Shown one piece after another: positions 26,208-35,254 of a DNA stretch of 64,000 bases. The notes below the pieces were generated by a model. That model saw nothing but the letters and a program-made list of their open reading frames with translations. It ran no database searches and was not told where the DNA came from. Each line of letters starts with the position of its first letter. The stretch's first letter is position 1. The DNA is taken from the NCBI RefSeq assembly GCF_014199325.1, contig NZ_JACIJJ010000003.1, positions 186,001 to 250,000 on the forward strand, given 5' to 3'. Source of the DNA: Sphingomonas yantingensis. Its GTDB lineage: Bacteria > Pseudomonadota > Alphaproteobacteria > Sphingomonadales > Sphingomonadaceae. Made by a program: the position numbers and the translations under genes.

Positions 26208-27095
26208 ATGTCGCTTCGCCTCCTCTTGCCCGCGTTCGCGCTGTTCCTCGCGAGCCCGGCGCCGCCGCCGGTCCCCGCCGACCCGCCGCTCTGGGTCGTG
26301 CGCGACGCGGATACCACCATCTACCTGTTCGGCAGCGTCCATTGGCTGAAGCCCAACCTCGCCTGGTTCGACGACGACGTGCGCGGCGCGTTCGAGCGCG
26401 CCGACACCCTCGTCCTCGAAACCCCGCCGGTGGAGCCGGCCGAGGCGCAGCGGACGCAGGACGCGATCGGCAAGACGGCGAACGGCCCGACCCTGCCCGA
26501 TCGACTGCCCGAGGGATATCGCCCGAAACTCGCCGCCGCGCTCGCCGAACTCGGCTATCCGGCGAGCGCGTTCGACCGGGTGAAGCCGTGGCTGGCCGCG
26601 ACGACGCTGTCGATCCTGCCGCTCAAGCGCCGCGGCTACGACGTTTCGGCTGGCGTGGAGGCAGTGCTGACGAAGGCGGCGCAGGGGGCGGGCAAGCCCA
26701 TCGTCGGGCTGGAACCTCGGGTGCAGCAGCTCGGCTATTTCGATGCGCTGCCCGAAGATGCGCAGATGGCGATGCTGAAGCGTCAGCTCGACAATATGGA
26801 CACGACCGGCGACTCAACCGATGCGGTGCTCGCCGCGTGGAGGGCGGGCGACGCCGCCGCGCTCGGCCGGATCATCGACGCCGATCAGCGCGCCAGTTCG
26901 GCGGCCTTCGGCAATGCGATCCTCTCTGATCGCAACCGCCGCTGGGCCGGCTGGATCGCCGAGCGCTTGAAACGGCCCGGCACCGTCTTCATGGCGGTCG
27001 GCGTCGGCCACCTGACCGGCAGCGACACCGTCCAGCGCGCGCTGGCCGCTAGGGGCCTTGCCGCCCGCCGCGTCAGGTCTGCGGCTTCCAGGTGA
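26208..27095 (+). CDS. TraB/GumN family protein
   Basis: The 295-residue protein has a signal peptide (about 1-16) and a TraB/GumN domain. Family features are LWVVRDADTTIYLFGSVHWL near the start and FMAVGVGHLTGSDTV near the end, which contribute the GxxH motifs proposed to bind metal in the Tiki-like superfamily. The function in bacteria is unsettled; a protease-like role has been proposed by homology. It is transcribed alone and its 3' end overlaps the convergent DedA gene by 23 bases. Confidence 0.88.
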   Translation: MSLRLLLPAFALFLASPAPPPVPADPPLWVVRDADTTIYLFGSVHWLKPNLAWFDDDVRGAFERADTLVLETPPVEPAEAQRTQDAIGKTANGPTLPDRLPEGYRPKLAAALAELGYPASAFDRVKPWLAATTLSILPLKRRGYDVSAGVEAVLTKAAQGAGKPIVGLEPRVQQLGYFDALPEDAQMAMLKRQLDNMDTTGDSTDAVLAAWRAGDAAALGRIIDADQRASSAAFGNAILSDRNRRWAGWIAERLKRPGTVFMAVGVGHLTGSDTVQRALAARGLAARRVRSAASR

Positions 27096-27672
27096 AGACG
27101 CGGTAGAGATAGAGAACGACCACCGCGACCATCAGGATGATCGCCACCGGACCGTAATAATGTTCGAACTGCCCGAACTCGTTCTTGAGGATGTACCCCG
27201 CCCCGATCAGCACGCTGTTCCAGATCGCGGTGCCCAGCGTCGTCCAGAACAGGAACTTCACCTGGCTCATCTTCAGCATGCCCGCGGGCAGCGAGATCAT
27301 CGTGCGGACGGTCGGCAGGAAGCGCGCGTAGAACACGATCGCCCCGTCGTGGCGGGTGAAGAAGCCGATGATCTTCTCGACCTCGCGCCAGTCGAGCGTC
27401 AGCCAGCGGCCATAGCGGTCGATCAGCGGCTTGAAGCGGGCATAGCCGACGACATGGCCGATCCAGTACCAGACCCAGTTGCCCAGCACTGCGCCGATCG
27501 TCCCCGCCGCGACCGCCGCGGCAAAGCCCAGCTTGCCGTCCGCGACCGCCATGCCGGTCAGGCCCATGATGACCTCCGACGGGATCGGCGGGAACACGTT
27601 TTCGAGGAACATCGCGAACGCGATCCCCAGATAGCCCCAGGCGCCGACGAGTTCGATCAGGCGGTCGGTCAT
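27073..27672 (-). CDS. DedA family inner-membrane protein
   Basis: The 199-residue polytopic protein has the DedA/SNARE-associated signature: FLENVFPPIPSEVIMGLTGM (residues about 22-41), the re-entrant FYARFLPTVRTMISLPAGML segment with the conserved Arg, and GTAIWNSVL. DedA proteins are lipid scramblase or transporter-type proteins needed for membrane homeostasis. A second DedA protein lies at 62.1 kb; the two share the same fold but have diverged. The gene is on its own between the convergent TraB and the co-directional gshB. Confidence 0.92.
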   Translation of the reverse strand: MTDRLIELVGAWGYLGIAFAMFLENVFPPIPSEVIMGLTGMAVADGKLGFAAAVAAGTIGAVLGNWVWYWIGHVVGYARFKPLIDRYGRWLTLDWREVEKIIGFFTRHDGAIVFYARFLPTVRTMISLPAGMLKMSQVKFLFWTTLGTAIWNSVLIGAGYILKNEFGQFEHYYGPVAIILMVAVVVLYLYRVFTWKPQT

Positions 27673-27728
27673 GCACGCTTCCTTGGTGTGAAGGCGCGCG
27701 CTCTAGGCGCGTCGAGCGGTGCTGGCAA

Positions 27729-28682
27729 TCACCGCACCGCGAGCCGCGCGTCGATCGCGTCCCAGATCGCGCCCGCCGTATCCGTACCATTGAACCGGTC
27801 GATCGCGACGATCCCGGTGGGCGACGTCACGTTGATCTCGGTCAGCCATTCGCCGCCGATCACGTCGATCCCGACGAAGATCAGCCCGCGCGCCTTCAAT
27901 TCCGGCCCCAGCGCGGCGCAGATTTCGCGCTCCTTTGGCGTAAGCTCCGCCGCCTCGGCGCGCCCGCCCACGGCGAGGTTCGAGCGAATCTCCCCCTCGC
28001 CCGGAAGACGGTTTATCGCCCCCGCCACCTCGCCGTCGACCAGGACGATGCGCTTGTCGCCCTTCGCCACGCCAGGCAGGAACGCCTGCACCATGTGCGG
28101 CTCGCGCCACGTCATGTTGAACACCTCGATCAGCGAGGAGAGGTTCTGTCCCCCCTCGTCGATCTTGAAGATCGCCTTGCCGCCGTTGCCGTGCAGCGGC
28201 TTGACCACCACCGACCCGTGTTGGGCGAGAAACGTCCGCGCTTCGTCCAGATCGCGGGTCACCAGCGTCGGCGGCATGAACCGCGCATAGTCGAGCACCC
28301 AGACCTTTTCGGGCGCATCGCGGACGCTCTTGGGATCGTTGACGACCAGCGTCCGGTCGCTGATCCGCTCCAGCAGATGCGTCGCGGTGATGTAGCCGAG
28401 GTCGAACGGCGGATCCTGTCGCATCAGCACCACATCGGCCTCGTCGCCGAGGTCCAGCGGCTGCGGCGCGCCGAGCGTGAAGTGGTCGCCCGCGACTTGC
28501 CGTACCTCAACCGGCCGCGCATTGACCCACAGCCGCCCGTCCGACCAATTTAGCTGATCGGCGGTGTAGTGGAACAGCCGGTGTCCGAGCGCCTGCCCGG
28601 CGAGCATCAGCGCAAAGGTCGAATCGCCCGCGATGTTGATGCCTTCGATCGGGTCCATCTGCACGGCGACGGTCAGCGACAT
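27729..28682 (-). CDS. gshB: Glutathione synthase
   Basis: This 317-residue ATP-grasp ligase joins gamma-glutamylcysteine and glycine to form glutathione in the cytoplasm. Clear family motifs are VAVQMDPIEGINIAGDSTFA at the N-terminus, LMRQDPPFD around 95, VVKPLHGNGGKAIFKID for ATP binding, and LTEINVTSPTG with the metal ligands. Length equals the usual GshB. It is downstream of yraN and rsmI on the same strand, separated by 49 bases. Confidence 0.97.
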   Translation of the reverse strand: MSLTVAVQMDPIEGINIAGDSTFALMLAGQALGHRLFHYTADQLNWSDGRLWVNARPVEVRQVAGDHFTLGAPQPLDLGDEADVVLMRQDPPFDLGYITATHLLERISDRTLVVNDPKSVRDAPEKVWVLDYARFMPPTLVTRDLDEARTFLAQHGSVVVKPLHGNGGKAIFKIDEGGQNLSSLIEVFNMTWREPHMVQAFLPGVAKGDKRIVLVDGEVAGAINRLPGEGEIRSNLAVGGRAEAAELTPKEREICAALGPELKARGLIFVGIDVIGGEWLTEINVTSPTGIVAIDRFNGTDTAGAIWDAIDARLAVR

Positions 28683-28731
28683 GAACTTCTCCCTGATTGA
28701 GGCGGCGACTTAGGGTGCCGGACGAGCCCTG

Positions 28732-29085
28732 TCACCCGATCCACGCATTCTCAATGTGCCGCGGCAGGCACCCGGGCGCGAGCAGCACCACGTCGATGCG
28801 GATCGCCTCGCCCGCCAGCGCGTGTTCGCTGGCGAGGATCTCCGCCGCCGCCGCGACGCGCACCAGCCGCCGCTCGTCGATCGCGTGGTCGAGTTCCGCG
28901 GCGGTCGCGCGCGTCTTGACCTCGACGAAGGCGAGCACGCCAGGCCGCCGCGCGATCAAATCCACCTCGCCCGCCTTGGTCCGCACCCGGCTCGCGACGA
29001 TCGTCCAGCCCTTGAGCCGGAGATACCACGCAGCCTGTTCCTCGCCGCGCCGCCCGCGCGCCTCGGCGGCGTGGCGGTCCCTCAT
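28732..29085 (-). CDS. yraN: YraN family putative endonuclease-fold protein
   Basis: The 117-residue protein has the UPF0102/YraN pattern: RGRRGEEQAAWYLRLKGW, then the nuclease-like core GEVDLIARRPGVLAFVEVKTR, in which the D-x(n)-E-x-K residues of a restriction-endonuclease fold are visible. The function is not established, although DNA uptake or repair is often suggested. The ATG overlaps the rsmI stop by 4 bases, the common rsmI-yraN pairing. Confidence 0.93.
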   Translation of the reverse strand: MRDRHAAEARGRRGEEQAAWYLRLKGWTIVASRVRTKAGEVDLIARRPGVLAFVEVKTRATAAELDHAIDERRLVRVAAAAEILASEHALAGEAIRIDVVLLAPGCLPRHIENAWIG

Positions 29086-29921
29086 TGCCCGGCCTTGAGC
29101 TCCATCGCGCGGGCGTAGAGCGCCTTGCGGTCGAGCCCCAACCGCTTGGCGACCTCCCCCGCCGCCTTGGCCGGCGGCAGTCGTGCCAGCGCCTCGGTCA
29201 GCGCCGCGTCGCCATCGTCGGCGCTGGCTGGCGGCGGTGCGTCGGGCGGGCCGACGATGACCACGATCTCGCCCTTGGGCGGCGTATCGGCATAGCGCGT
29301 CGCCAGCACCGACAGACGCCCGGTCACGCATTCCTCGAACTTCTTCGTGATCTCGCGCGCGACGCCCGCCTCGCGGTCGCCCAGCCCCTCGGCCAGCGCC
29401 GACAGGCACGCCGACAGCCGCGGCCCCGATTCGTAGAGGACCAGCGTCGCGCGGATGCCGGCAATCTCGGCGATTGCCTCGGCCCGCGCATGCTGCTTCG
29501 ACGGCAGGAACCCGACGAACAGGAAGCGATCGGTCGGCAGGCCCGCCAGCGTCAGCGCCGCCACCGCAGCGCACGGCCCCGGCACGGTAACGACCGCATG
29601 GCCGGCGGCACGCGCATCGCGCACCAGCTTGTAGCCCGGATCGGAAATAAGCGGCGTCCCCGCGTCGCTGACCAGCGCCACCACCTCGCTCCCCATCCGC
29701 GCAATCAGGCCGGGGCGTACCGCATCGGCATTATGGTCGTGATAGGGCGTCATCGGCCGCTTGGTGCCGATATGCCTGAGTAGCCCGGCGGTAACCCGAC
29801 TATCCTCGACAGCGATCACGTCGGCGTGCGACAGGACATGCGCCGCCCGCGCCGACAGGTCGCCGAGATTGCCGATCGGGGTGGCAACGATATAGAGACC
29901 GGGGACAAGTTCGGCGTTCAT
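29082..29921 (-). CDS. rsmI: 16S rRNA (cytidine(1402)-2'-O)-methyltransferase
   Basis: This 279-residue SAM-dependent methyltransferase of the tetrapyrrole-methylase fold modifies C1402 of 16S rRNA. The N-terminus LVPGLYIVATPIGNLGDLS is diagnostic, followed by VSDAGTPLISDPGYKLV and VPGPCAAVAALTLAGLPTDRF. A C-terminal extension to about 279 is normal. The start lies only 12 bases from the start of the divergent LpoA-like gene, so the promoters must overlap each other's coding regions. Confidence 0.96.
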   Translation of the reverse strand: MNAELVPGLYIVATPIGNLGDLSARAAHVLSHADVIAVEDSRVTAGLLRHIGTKRPMTPYHDHNADAVRPGLIARMGSEVVALVSDAGTPLISDPGYKLVRDARAAGHAVVTVPGPCAAVAALTLAGLPTDRFLFVGFLPSKQHARAEAIAEIAGIRATLVLYESGPRLSACLSALAEGLGDREAGVAREITKKFEECVTGRLSVLATRYADTPPKGEIVVIVGPPDAPPPASADDGDAALTEALARLPPAKAAGEVAKRLGLDRKALYARAMELKAGQ

Positions 29922-29933
29922 CAGGGGAAAGCC

Positions 29934-31127
29934 ATGGCAGAGGCGTACGCGTTACCGCAACCTGGAAAGCATCTGCGACGGATCGCTGTCCTCGCCGTCG
30001 GGCTTGCTCTGAGCGCCTGTTCGACGCTCGTCCCGCGCGGCGCGCCGCCGGGTGAGGCGCCGCCGCCCGCCACCCGCCCCGATACCGGCCCCGCCCCGGT
30101 CGGTCCGGGCCTGCCCCAGGATCAGGCACGTCACCGCGTCGCGCTGCTCGTGCCGCTGACGGGTCCCAATGCCCGCGTCGGCCAGAGCCTGGCCAACGCA
30201 ACCCAGCTCGCGCTGCTCGACACGCGCAGCGAGGTCGTGCGCATCACCACCTACGACACGGCGCGCGGCGCCGCGGCTGCGGCGCAGGCGGCGATTCGTG
30301 ACGGCAACCGCCTGATCCTCGGCCCGCTGCTGGCCGAGGACGTGCGCGCGGTGGCGCCGATCGCGCGTCGCGCCGACGTGCCCGTCATCAGCTTCTCGAA
30401 CGACACCGGCGTTGCCGGCGGCGGCGTCTTCATCATGGGCTACACCCCCGCCCAGTCGATCGAGCGCGTCGTCGACCATGCGCGGCGCAGCGGGGTCAGC
30501 GACTTCGCCGGCCTCGTGCCCACCGGCCTTTATGGCGAGCGCGCCTCGACCAGCTTCCTGCGCGCGGTGGAAGCCGCGGGCGGCCGTGTCGTCGCGCTCC
30601 AGACCTTCGACCGGGCGCCGCGCGCCGTCGCGTCGGCGGTCGGCCGGCTCACCGTCCCGTATGATGCGGTGCTGATCGCAGACGGCGCGCAGACCGCAGC
30701 GGGCGCAGTGCCCGTGATCCGCCGCAGCGCCGCGGGCAAGGCCGCACGCGTGCTCGGGACCGAACTCTGGAACAGCGATTCGAACGTCGGTGCAAATGCC
30801 GCGCTGTCGGGCGCGTGGTACGCCAGCGTCGCGAACAACCTCTACACGCAATATGCGGGCAAGTACCGCGCGCGCTTCAACGCCGCCCCCTATCGGCTGT
30901 CGTCGATGGGCTATGACGCGGTGCTGCTGACCGTGCGCATCGCCCGCGACTGGCGCGTCGGCTCGCCGTTCCCCGCCAGCCGCCTGTCCGATCGTGACGG
31001 GTTTGCTGGGCTCGACGGCGCCTTCCGCTTCGGCCGCGACGGCATCGCCGAACGCGCGCTGGAAGTGAAGGAAGTACGCGGCGGCACGACGGTGACGGTC
31101 AGCCCGGCACCCAAGAGCTTTCGATAG
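29934..31127 (+). CDS. Penicillin-binding protein activator-like lipoprotein (LpoA/Leu-binding fold)
   Basis: The 397-residue protein has a lipoprotein signal peptide with lipobox LSAC (Cys29), a proline-rich linker (35-60), and a periplasmic type I binding fold of the LpoA/branched-chain amino-acid receptor family (RVALLVPLTGPNARVGQSLANA..., VISFSNDTGVA). In gammaproteobacteria LpoA activates PBP1A; the same role is inferred here. GGGGAAA precedes the ATG (29934). It is adjacent to and divergent from rsmI, the same partnership seen in many proteobacteria. Confidence 0.87.
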   Translation: MAEAYALPQPGKHLRRIAVLAVGLALSACSTLVPRGAPPGEAPPPATRPDTGPAPVGPGLPQDQARHRVALLVPLTGPNARVGQSLANATQLALLDTRSEVVRITTYDTARGAAAAAQAAIRDGNRLILGPLLAEDVRAVAPIARRADVPVISFSNDTGVAGGGVFIMGYTPAQSIERVVDHARRSGVSDFAGLVPTGLYGERASTSFLRAVEAAGGRVVALQTFDRAPRAVASAVGRLTVPYDAVLIADGAQTAAGAVPVIRRSAAGKAARVLGTELWNSDSNVGANAALSGAWYASVANNLYTQYAGKYRARFNAAPYRLSSMGYDAVLLTVRIARDWRVGSPFPASRLSDRDGFAGLDGAFRFGRDGIAERALEVKEVRGGTTVTVSPAPKSFR

Positions 31128-31131
31128 AGGA

Positions 31132-31213
31132 TCGTCACTCCGGACTTGATCTTGGGTCCCGCTGCCTTCGCCGAAGAAAAAAGCGGGACCCTAGGTCGAG
31201 CCTGGGGTGACGA
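31132..31213. repeat. REP-like palindromic element (family A, diverged)
   Basis: The outer arms CGTCACTCCGGACTTGATC and a complementary CTGGGGTGACGA end, with inner GGGTCCCGCT/AGCGGGACCC (31154-31163 and 31182-31191), are the same as in the elements at 34.1 and 44.6 kb. Several positions of the outer stem are mismatched, so this copy is decaying. It lies between the convergent lipoprotein and MocA-like genes. Confidence 0.75.
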
Positions 31214-31247
31214 GAAACAGGTACTCACGCTTCCGAGGGAGTACGGT

Positions 31248-31841
31248 TCAGTCTCGCGCTTCCTGCATCACCTTCGCCGTCAGCGCCTGAAGCTGCTCCG
31301 GCGTATCGATATCGACCAGTTCCGCCGGGCTCGTCACGACATGCCGCCCGCCCATGACGAGCCGGCGCGCGCCCTCGTCCCCGGTCAGCGCCTCGAGGAA
31401 ATCGAAATGCGCGGCGCCGAACAGCGCCGGCGGGGTCGGGTGCTCGCCATTGCTCGACGCAACTACCGCATCGTCGCCGGTCGCCGTCTCCAGCAGGCGA
31501 TAAATGTGCGCCGCCGTCACCCGCGGCATGTCGGCGAGCGCGATCAGCACCGCCTTCGCCCCGCTCTCCCGCACCGCCGCGAGGCACAGGCCGAGCGAGC
31601 GGCCCTGCCCGTCCTCTGGCCGCGGGTTCTGGACGACGCGATAGCCGCGCGCGCCGTAATCGAGGGTCGTGCCCGACACGACCGCGATCCGCGCGCGGAA
31701 CGGCACCGCCGCCAGCGCTGTCACGACATGCATCCCCACCGGCTCGGCCAGATAAGGCTGCTCCAACTTGTCGAGGTCGCCGAACCGATCCGACCGGCCC
31801 GCCGCGAGCAGGACGAGCGCGGTATCCTCCGCCGCGATCAT
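31248..31841 (-). CDS. MocA/MobA-like nucleotidyltransferase
   Basis: The 197-residue product is a molybdopterin nucleotidyltransferase-type protein with N-terminal LVLLAAGRSDRFG (GxxxRxG, NTP binding), ALADMPRV near 105 (metal-binding Asp) and PPALFG. MocA/MobA proteins add CMP or GMP to the molybdenum cofactor. The start ATG (31841) overlaps the XdhC stop by 4 bases; the frame is open six codons further. Association with XdhC points to maturation of a xanthine dehydrogenase/CO dehydrogenase-family enzyme, although no such structural gene is in the window. Confidence 0.82.
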   Translation of the reverse strand: MIAAEDTALVLLAAGRSDRFGDLDKLEQPYLAEPVGMHVVTALAAVPFRARIAVVSGTTLDYGARGYRVVQNPRPEDGQGRSLGLCLAAVRESGAKAVLIALADMPRVTAAHIYRLLETATGDDAVVASSNGEHPTPPALFGAAHFDFLEALTGDEGARRLVMGGRHVVTSPAELVDIDTPEQLQALTAKVMQEARD

Positions 31842-32761
31842 GCCTCGTCCCCGCGCCACGCCTGCACCATCGCCGCGGCGATCGACAGCGCGATCTCCGC
31901 CGGCCCGACCGCACCAATCGACAGGCCCGCCGGCCCGTCGATCCGATCAAGATCCGTTGCCGCGACGCCCGCCGCGGCCAGCCGCTCGCGCCGCGCCGCG
32001 TGGCTGCGCTTGCTGCCCAGCGCCGCCACGTATCCGGTCGGCCGCGCCAGCGCCGCCGCGAGCGCCGGATCGTCGATCTTGGGATCGTGGCTCAGCGTTA
32101 CCACCGCGCTCGTCCGGCCGGGGGCCAGCGCCTCGATCGCCTCGTCGGGCCAGCGGTCGTCGAGCGCGACACCGGGAAACCGCTCCGCCGTCAGGAAGCG
32201 TTCGCGCGGATCGACGACGATCGTCTCGATCCCCAGCGGCCGGGCAAGGCCCACTAGCGCCTGTGCGATCTGCACCGCGCCGACGATGATGAGGCGGCGG
32301 GCCGGATCGTAGCGGTTGACGAACGCCGCGCCCTCCACGGGCCGCAGCGACGAATGCCCGCTGTCGAGGTCGGTGGAGACCAGCGTGCTCTCCCCCTTCC
32401 CCCGCGCCTCGGCGATGCGATCGAACAATTCGGGGTCGAAGCCGTGCGCCGCGACCGGCTGGACCAGCACCGCGATTTCGCCGCCGCAGGGGAGGCCCAC
32501 TTCCCACGCCGCCGCATCGGCGACGCCATAGCGTTTCAGCACCGCGGGCGCGCCGCCGATCACGTCGGCGGCGGTCGCCAGAATGTCGTTCTCGACACAG
32601 CCGCCCGACACCGATCCCTCGAACCGCCCATCAGCGTGGACGAGCATGTGGCTTCCCCGCGGGCGCGGCGCCGAGCCCCAGGTCGACACCACTGTCGCGA
32701 GTGCCATCGGCGACCCCGCCCATTCGCGCGCCTTGTCGAGCACGCCGTCGTTATCGCTCAC
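31838..32761 (-). CDS. XdhC/CoxI family molybdenum-enzyme maturation protein
   Basis: The 307-residue protein shows XdhC features: ATVVSTWGSAPRPRGSHM and GSVSGGCVENDI in the N-terminal XdhC_CoxI domain, and a C-terminal Rossmann-type domain with RLIIVGAVQIAQALVGLA and CYG-like VTLSHDPKIDDPAL. XdhC proteins bind molybdenum cofactor, protect it and help its sulfuration for xanthine oxidase-family enzymes. It is translationally coupled to the MocA-like gene downstream. The target enzyme must be encoded elsewhere. Confidence 0.9.
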   Translation of the reverse strand: MSDNDGVLDKAREWAGSPMALATVVSTWGSAPRPRGSHMLVHADGRFEGSVSGGCVENDILATAADVIGGAPAVLKRYGVADAAAWEVGLPCGGEIAVLVQPVAAHGFDPELFDRIAEARGKGESTLVSTDLDSGHSSLRPVEGAAFVNRYDPARRLIIVGAVQIAQALVGLARPLGIETIVVDPRERFLTAERFPGVALDDRWPDEAIEALAPGRTSAVVTLSHDPKIDDPALAAALARPTGYVAALGSKRSHAARRERLAAAGVAATDLDRIDGPAGLSIGAVGPAEIALSIAAAMVQAWRGDEA

Positions 32762-32840
32762 CTGTCACCTCACCGTCATGCGCCGACCACATAGGCATCG
32801 CGGCCCGTGCTTGCTAACCCCGGGCGCATGAAGAGGCAGA

Positions 32841-33872
32841 ATGTTGATCCTGACGATCCTCGCCCTCGCGGCTGCAGCCCCCATGTCTGACCGTCCGATC
32901 GTCATCGCCCACCGCGGCGCATCGGGCGAACGGCCCGAGCACACGCTGGCATCGTACGAGCGCGCGATCGAGGTCGGTGCCGACTTCATCGAACCCGACC
33001 TCGTGTTGACCAAGGACGACGTTTTCGTCGCCCGTCACGAGAACGACATCACCGACACCACCGACGTCGCCGCGCACCCGGAGTTCGCCGCCCGCCGCAC
33101 CGTCAAGACGATCGACGGCGAACGCCACGACGGCTGGTTCACGGAGGATTTCACGCTCGCCGAGTTGAAGACGCTGCGCGCCAAGGAGCGCCTGCCGAAG
33201 CTGCGCCCGCAGAACACCGCCTATGACGGCACGTTCGAGGTGCCGACGCTGGCCGAGATCATCGCCCTCGCCAAGCGCCGGTCGAAGGAGACGGGGCGGA
33301 CGATCGGGATCTATCCCGAAACCAAGCACCCGACCTATTTCGCCTCGATCGGCAAGTCGATGGAGCGGCGGCTGGTCGATCAGCTGCACACCGCCGGCTG
33401 GGACTCGGCAACTGCGCCGGTGTTCATCCAATCGTTCGAGGTGAACAACCTCAAGGCGCTGCGAAAGATGACGCGCCTCCGCCTGATCCAGCTCATGTCG
33501 AGCGACGGCGGTCCAGCCGACGGGGCGGAGCCGAGCTACGCAGCGATGCGCACGGCGGACGGGCTCGCCGCGATCGCCGCCTATGCCGACGGGATCGGGC
33601 CGGAGAAGACACTGGTCGTCGGCAACGACGGCAAAGGAACGACGCTCGTCGCCGACGCGCACCGCGCGGGGCTAAAGGTCCATCCCTGGACGATGCGCGC
33701 CGAAAACGTCTTCCTGCCGCCCGCCGATCGTGTCGGCACTGATCCCGCCGCGCACGGGCGGCTGCTGAGCGAGATCACGCGCCAGCTCGCCACCGGCGTC
33801 GATGGCTTTTTCACCGACTTCCCCTATGATGGCGTCGCGGCGCGCGATGCGTTCGCGGGGACGGGGAAGTAG
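32841..33872 (+). CDS. Glycerophosphodiester phosphodiesterase
   Basis: This 343-residue enzyme has a short N-terminal hydrophobic segment (1-14), probably a signal peptide, and a GDPD TIM-barrel. The catalytic features are IAHRGASGERPEHT with the His, FIEPDLVLTKDDV with Glu/Asp metal ligands and ARHENDITDTTDV. It hydrolyses glycerophosphodiesters to glycerol 3-phosphate and an alcohol, likely in the periplasm (GlpQ-like). A small lipoprotein gene follows five bases after the stop. Confidence 0.94.
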   Translation: MLILTILALAAAAPMSDRPIVIAHRGASGERPEHTLASYERAIEVGADFIEPDLVLTKDDVFVARHENDITDTTDVAAHPEFAARRTVKTIDGERHDGWFTEDFTLAELKTLRAKERLPKLRPQNTAYDGTFEVPTLAEIIALAKRRSKETGRTIGIYPETKHPTYFASIGKSMERRLVDQLHTAGWDSATAPVFIQSFEVNNLKALRKMTRLRLIQLMSSDGGPADGAEPSYAAMRTADGLAAIAAYADGIGPEKTLVVGNDGKGTTLVADAHRAGLKVHPWTMRAENVFLPPADRVGTDPAAHGRLLSEITRQLATGVDGFFTDFPYDGVAARDAFAGTGK

Positions 33873-33877
33873 TTGAT

Positions 33878-34129
33878 ATGCGTATCGGAATGGTGCTGGC
33901 GGCCCTCACGCTGCCGCTGCTGAGCGGCGGGTGCATTGCGAAGACCGCGTGGGACGTGGCGACGCTGCCGGTCAAGGCGACGGGCCAGGTCGTCGACTGG
34001 ACCACCACCAGCCAGGAAGAGGCCGACCGCAACTACGGCCGCAAGATGCGCAAGAAGGAAGCCGCTGAGGGTCGCCGCTTGCGCGAGGAAGAACGACGGC
34101 GGAAGCGCGAGGAGCGCGAGGACGATTGA
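33878..34129 (+). CDS. Small lipoprotein with charged C-terminal helix
   Basis: The 83-residue product has a lipobox, LSGGC (Cys19), after a 15-residue hydrophobic stretch, followed by a short TAWDVATLPVKATGQVVDW segment and a highly charged Lys/Arg/Glu-rich helix (about 48-83). I do not recognise a family with a function, but short lipoproteins of this pattern are common in sphingomonads. It starts 5 bases after the phosphodiesterase stop, so it is co-transcribed. A REP-like element follows. Confidence 0.78.
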   Translation: MRIGMVLAALTLPLLSGGCIAKTAWDVATLPVKATGQVVDWTTTSQEEADRNYGRKMRKKEAAEGRRLREEERRRKREEREDD

Positions 34130-34135
34130 CCTCTC

Positions 34136-34220
34136 GTCATCCCGGACTTGATCCGGGATCCCGCTTCTTCTCCTAAGCCGGTTCAACGGTGGCGGGACCC
34201 CGGATCAAGTCCGGGGTGAC
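34136..34220. repeat. REP-like palindromic element (family A)
   Basis: Two near-perfect complementary arms, GTCATCCCGGACTTGATCC (34136-34154) through ATCCCGC on the left and GCGGGACCCCGGATCAAGTC through GGGGTGAC on the right (34192-34220), bracket a 28-base centre. Each arm is itself a small palindrome around CCCGGACTTGATCCGGG. The same unit recurs at 31.1 and 44.6 kb and as a half copy at 44.08 kb. Confidence 0.85.
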
Positions 34221-34264
34221 CAGGTGTTGTCAAAGCCCACCCGCCCCGATAACCCGCCCCCTCG

Positions 34265-35254
34265 ATGCCACCGTCAGACCACCGCCCCGCCACGCTGCTC
34301 CCCGGCGGCGCCGTGTTTCCGCACCGGCACCTGACCGGCATCGCCGGGCTCCAGCCGCACGAAATCACCTTTCTCCTCGACGAAGCCGAACAATGGGTCG
34401 AGGCGAACCGCAATCGCGCGAAGTCCGACCGGCGGCTTGACGGCGTGACGCAAATCAACGCCTTTTTCGAGAACTCGACGCGCACGCTTCTGTCGTTCGA
34501 GATCGCGGGCAAGCGCCTCGGCGCCGACGTCGTCAACATGACCGTTGCCGCCTCCAGCGTAAAGAAGGGCGAGACGCTGATCGACACCGCGGTCACGCTC
34601 AATGCGATGCGCGCCGACGTGATCGTCATCCGCCACATGGCCTCGGGCGCGGTCGGACTGATCGCCGACAAGGTCGACTGCCCGGTGCTCAACGCCGGCG
34701 ACGGCGCGCACGAGCATCCGACGCAGGCGCTGCTCGACGCGCTCACCATCCGGCGGCGGCGCGGCAACATTCAGGGGCAGCGCGTCGTCATCTGCGGCGA
34801 CATCCTGCACAGCCGCGTCGCCCGATCGAACATCCTCGCGCTCACCGCCCTCGCCGCGGATGTGCGCGTCGTCGCCCCCACCACGCTCATGCCCCCGGCG
34901 ATCGAGGCGATGCACGTGACGCCGTTCACCGACTTCGATGCCGCGCTGGAGGGCGCGGACGTGGTGATGATGCTCCGCCTTCAGAACGAGCGGATGTCGG
35001 GCGCCTATATCCCCTCGACCCGCGAATATCACCGCCGCTACGGCCTGACGCCCGAGCGGCTGGCGCGCGCTCAGCCCGATGCGCTGGTCATGCACCCCGG
35101 CCCGATGAACCGCGGGGTCGAGATCACCTCGTCGGTCGCGGACCTGCCCGGCCGATCGGCGATCACCGAGCAGGTCGAGATGGGGGTGGCGGTCCGCATG
35201 GCCTGTCTCGACGTGTTGACGCGAAGGTCGCGCGGGGTGGAGGGCTGGGCATGA
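34265..35254 (+). CDS. pyrB: Aspartate carbamoyltransferase, catalytic subunit
   Basis: The 329-residue enzyme condenses carbamoyl phosphate with aspartate in pyrimidine synthesis. The carbamoyl-phosphate loop [13 protein letters not shown] (Ser71, Thr72, Arg73, Thr74), the VKKGET loop (Lys100/101) and [12 protein letters not shown] are intact. Length suits the alpha/beta-type PyrB without a regulatory chain. The next gene overlaps its stop by 4 bases and encodes an apparently inactive dihydroorotase-like protein, which in Pseudomonas is needed to assemble ATCase. Confidence 0.97.
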   Translation: MPPSDHRPATLLPGGAVFPHRHLTGIAGLQPHEITFLLDEAEQWVEANRNRAKSDRRLDGVTQINAFFENSTRTLLSFEIAGKRLGADVVNMTVAASSVKKGETLIDTAVTLNAMRADVIVIRHMASGAVGLIADKVDCPVLNAGDGAHEHPTQALLDALTIRRRRGNIQGQRVVICGDILHSRVARSNILALTALAADVRVVAPTTLMPPAIEAMHVTPFTDFDAALEGADVVMMLRLQNERMSGAYIPSTREYHRRYGLTPERLARAQPDALVMHPGPMNRGVEITSSVADLPGRSAITEQVEMGVAVRMACLDVLTRRSRGVEGWA

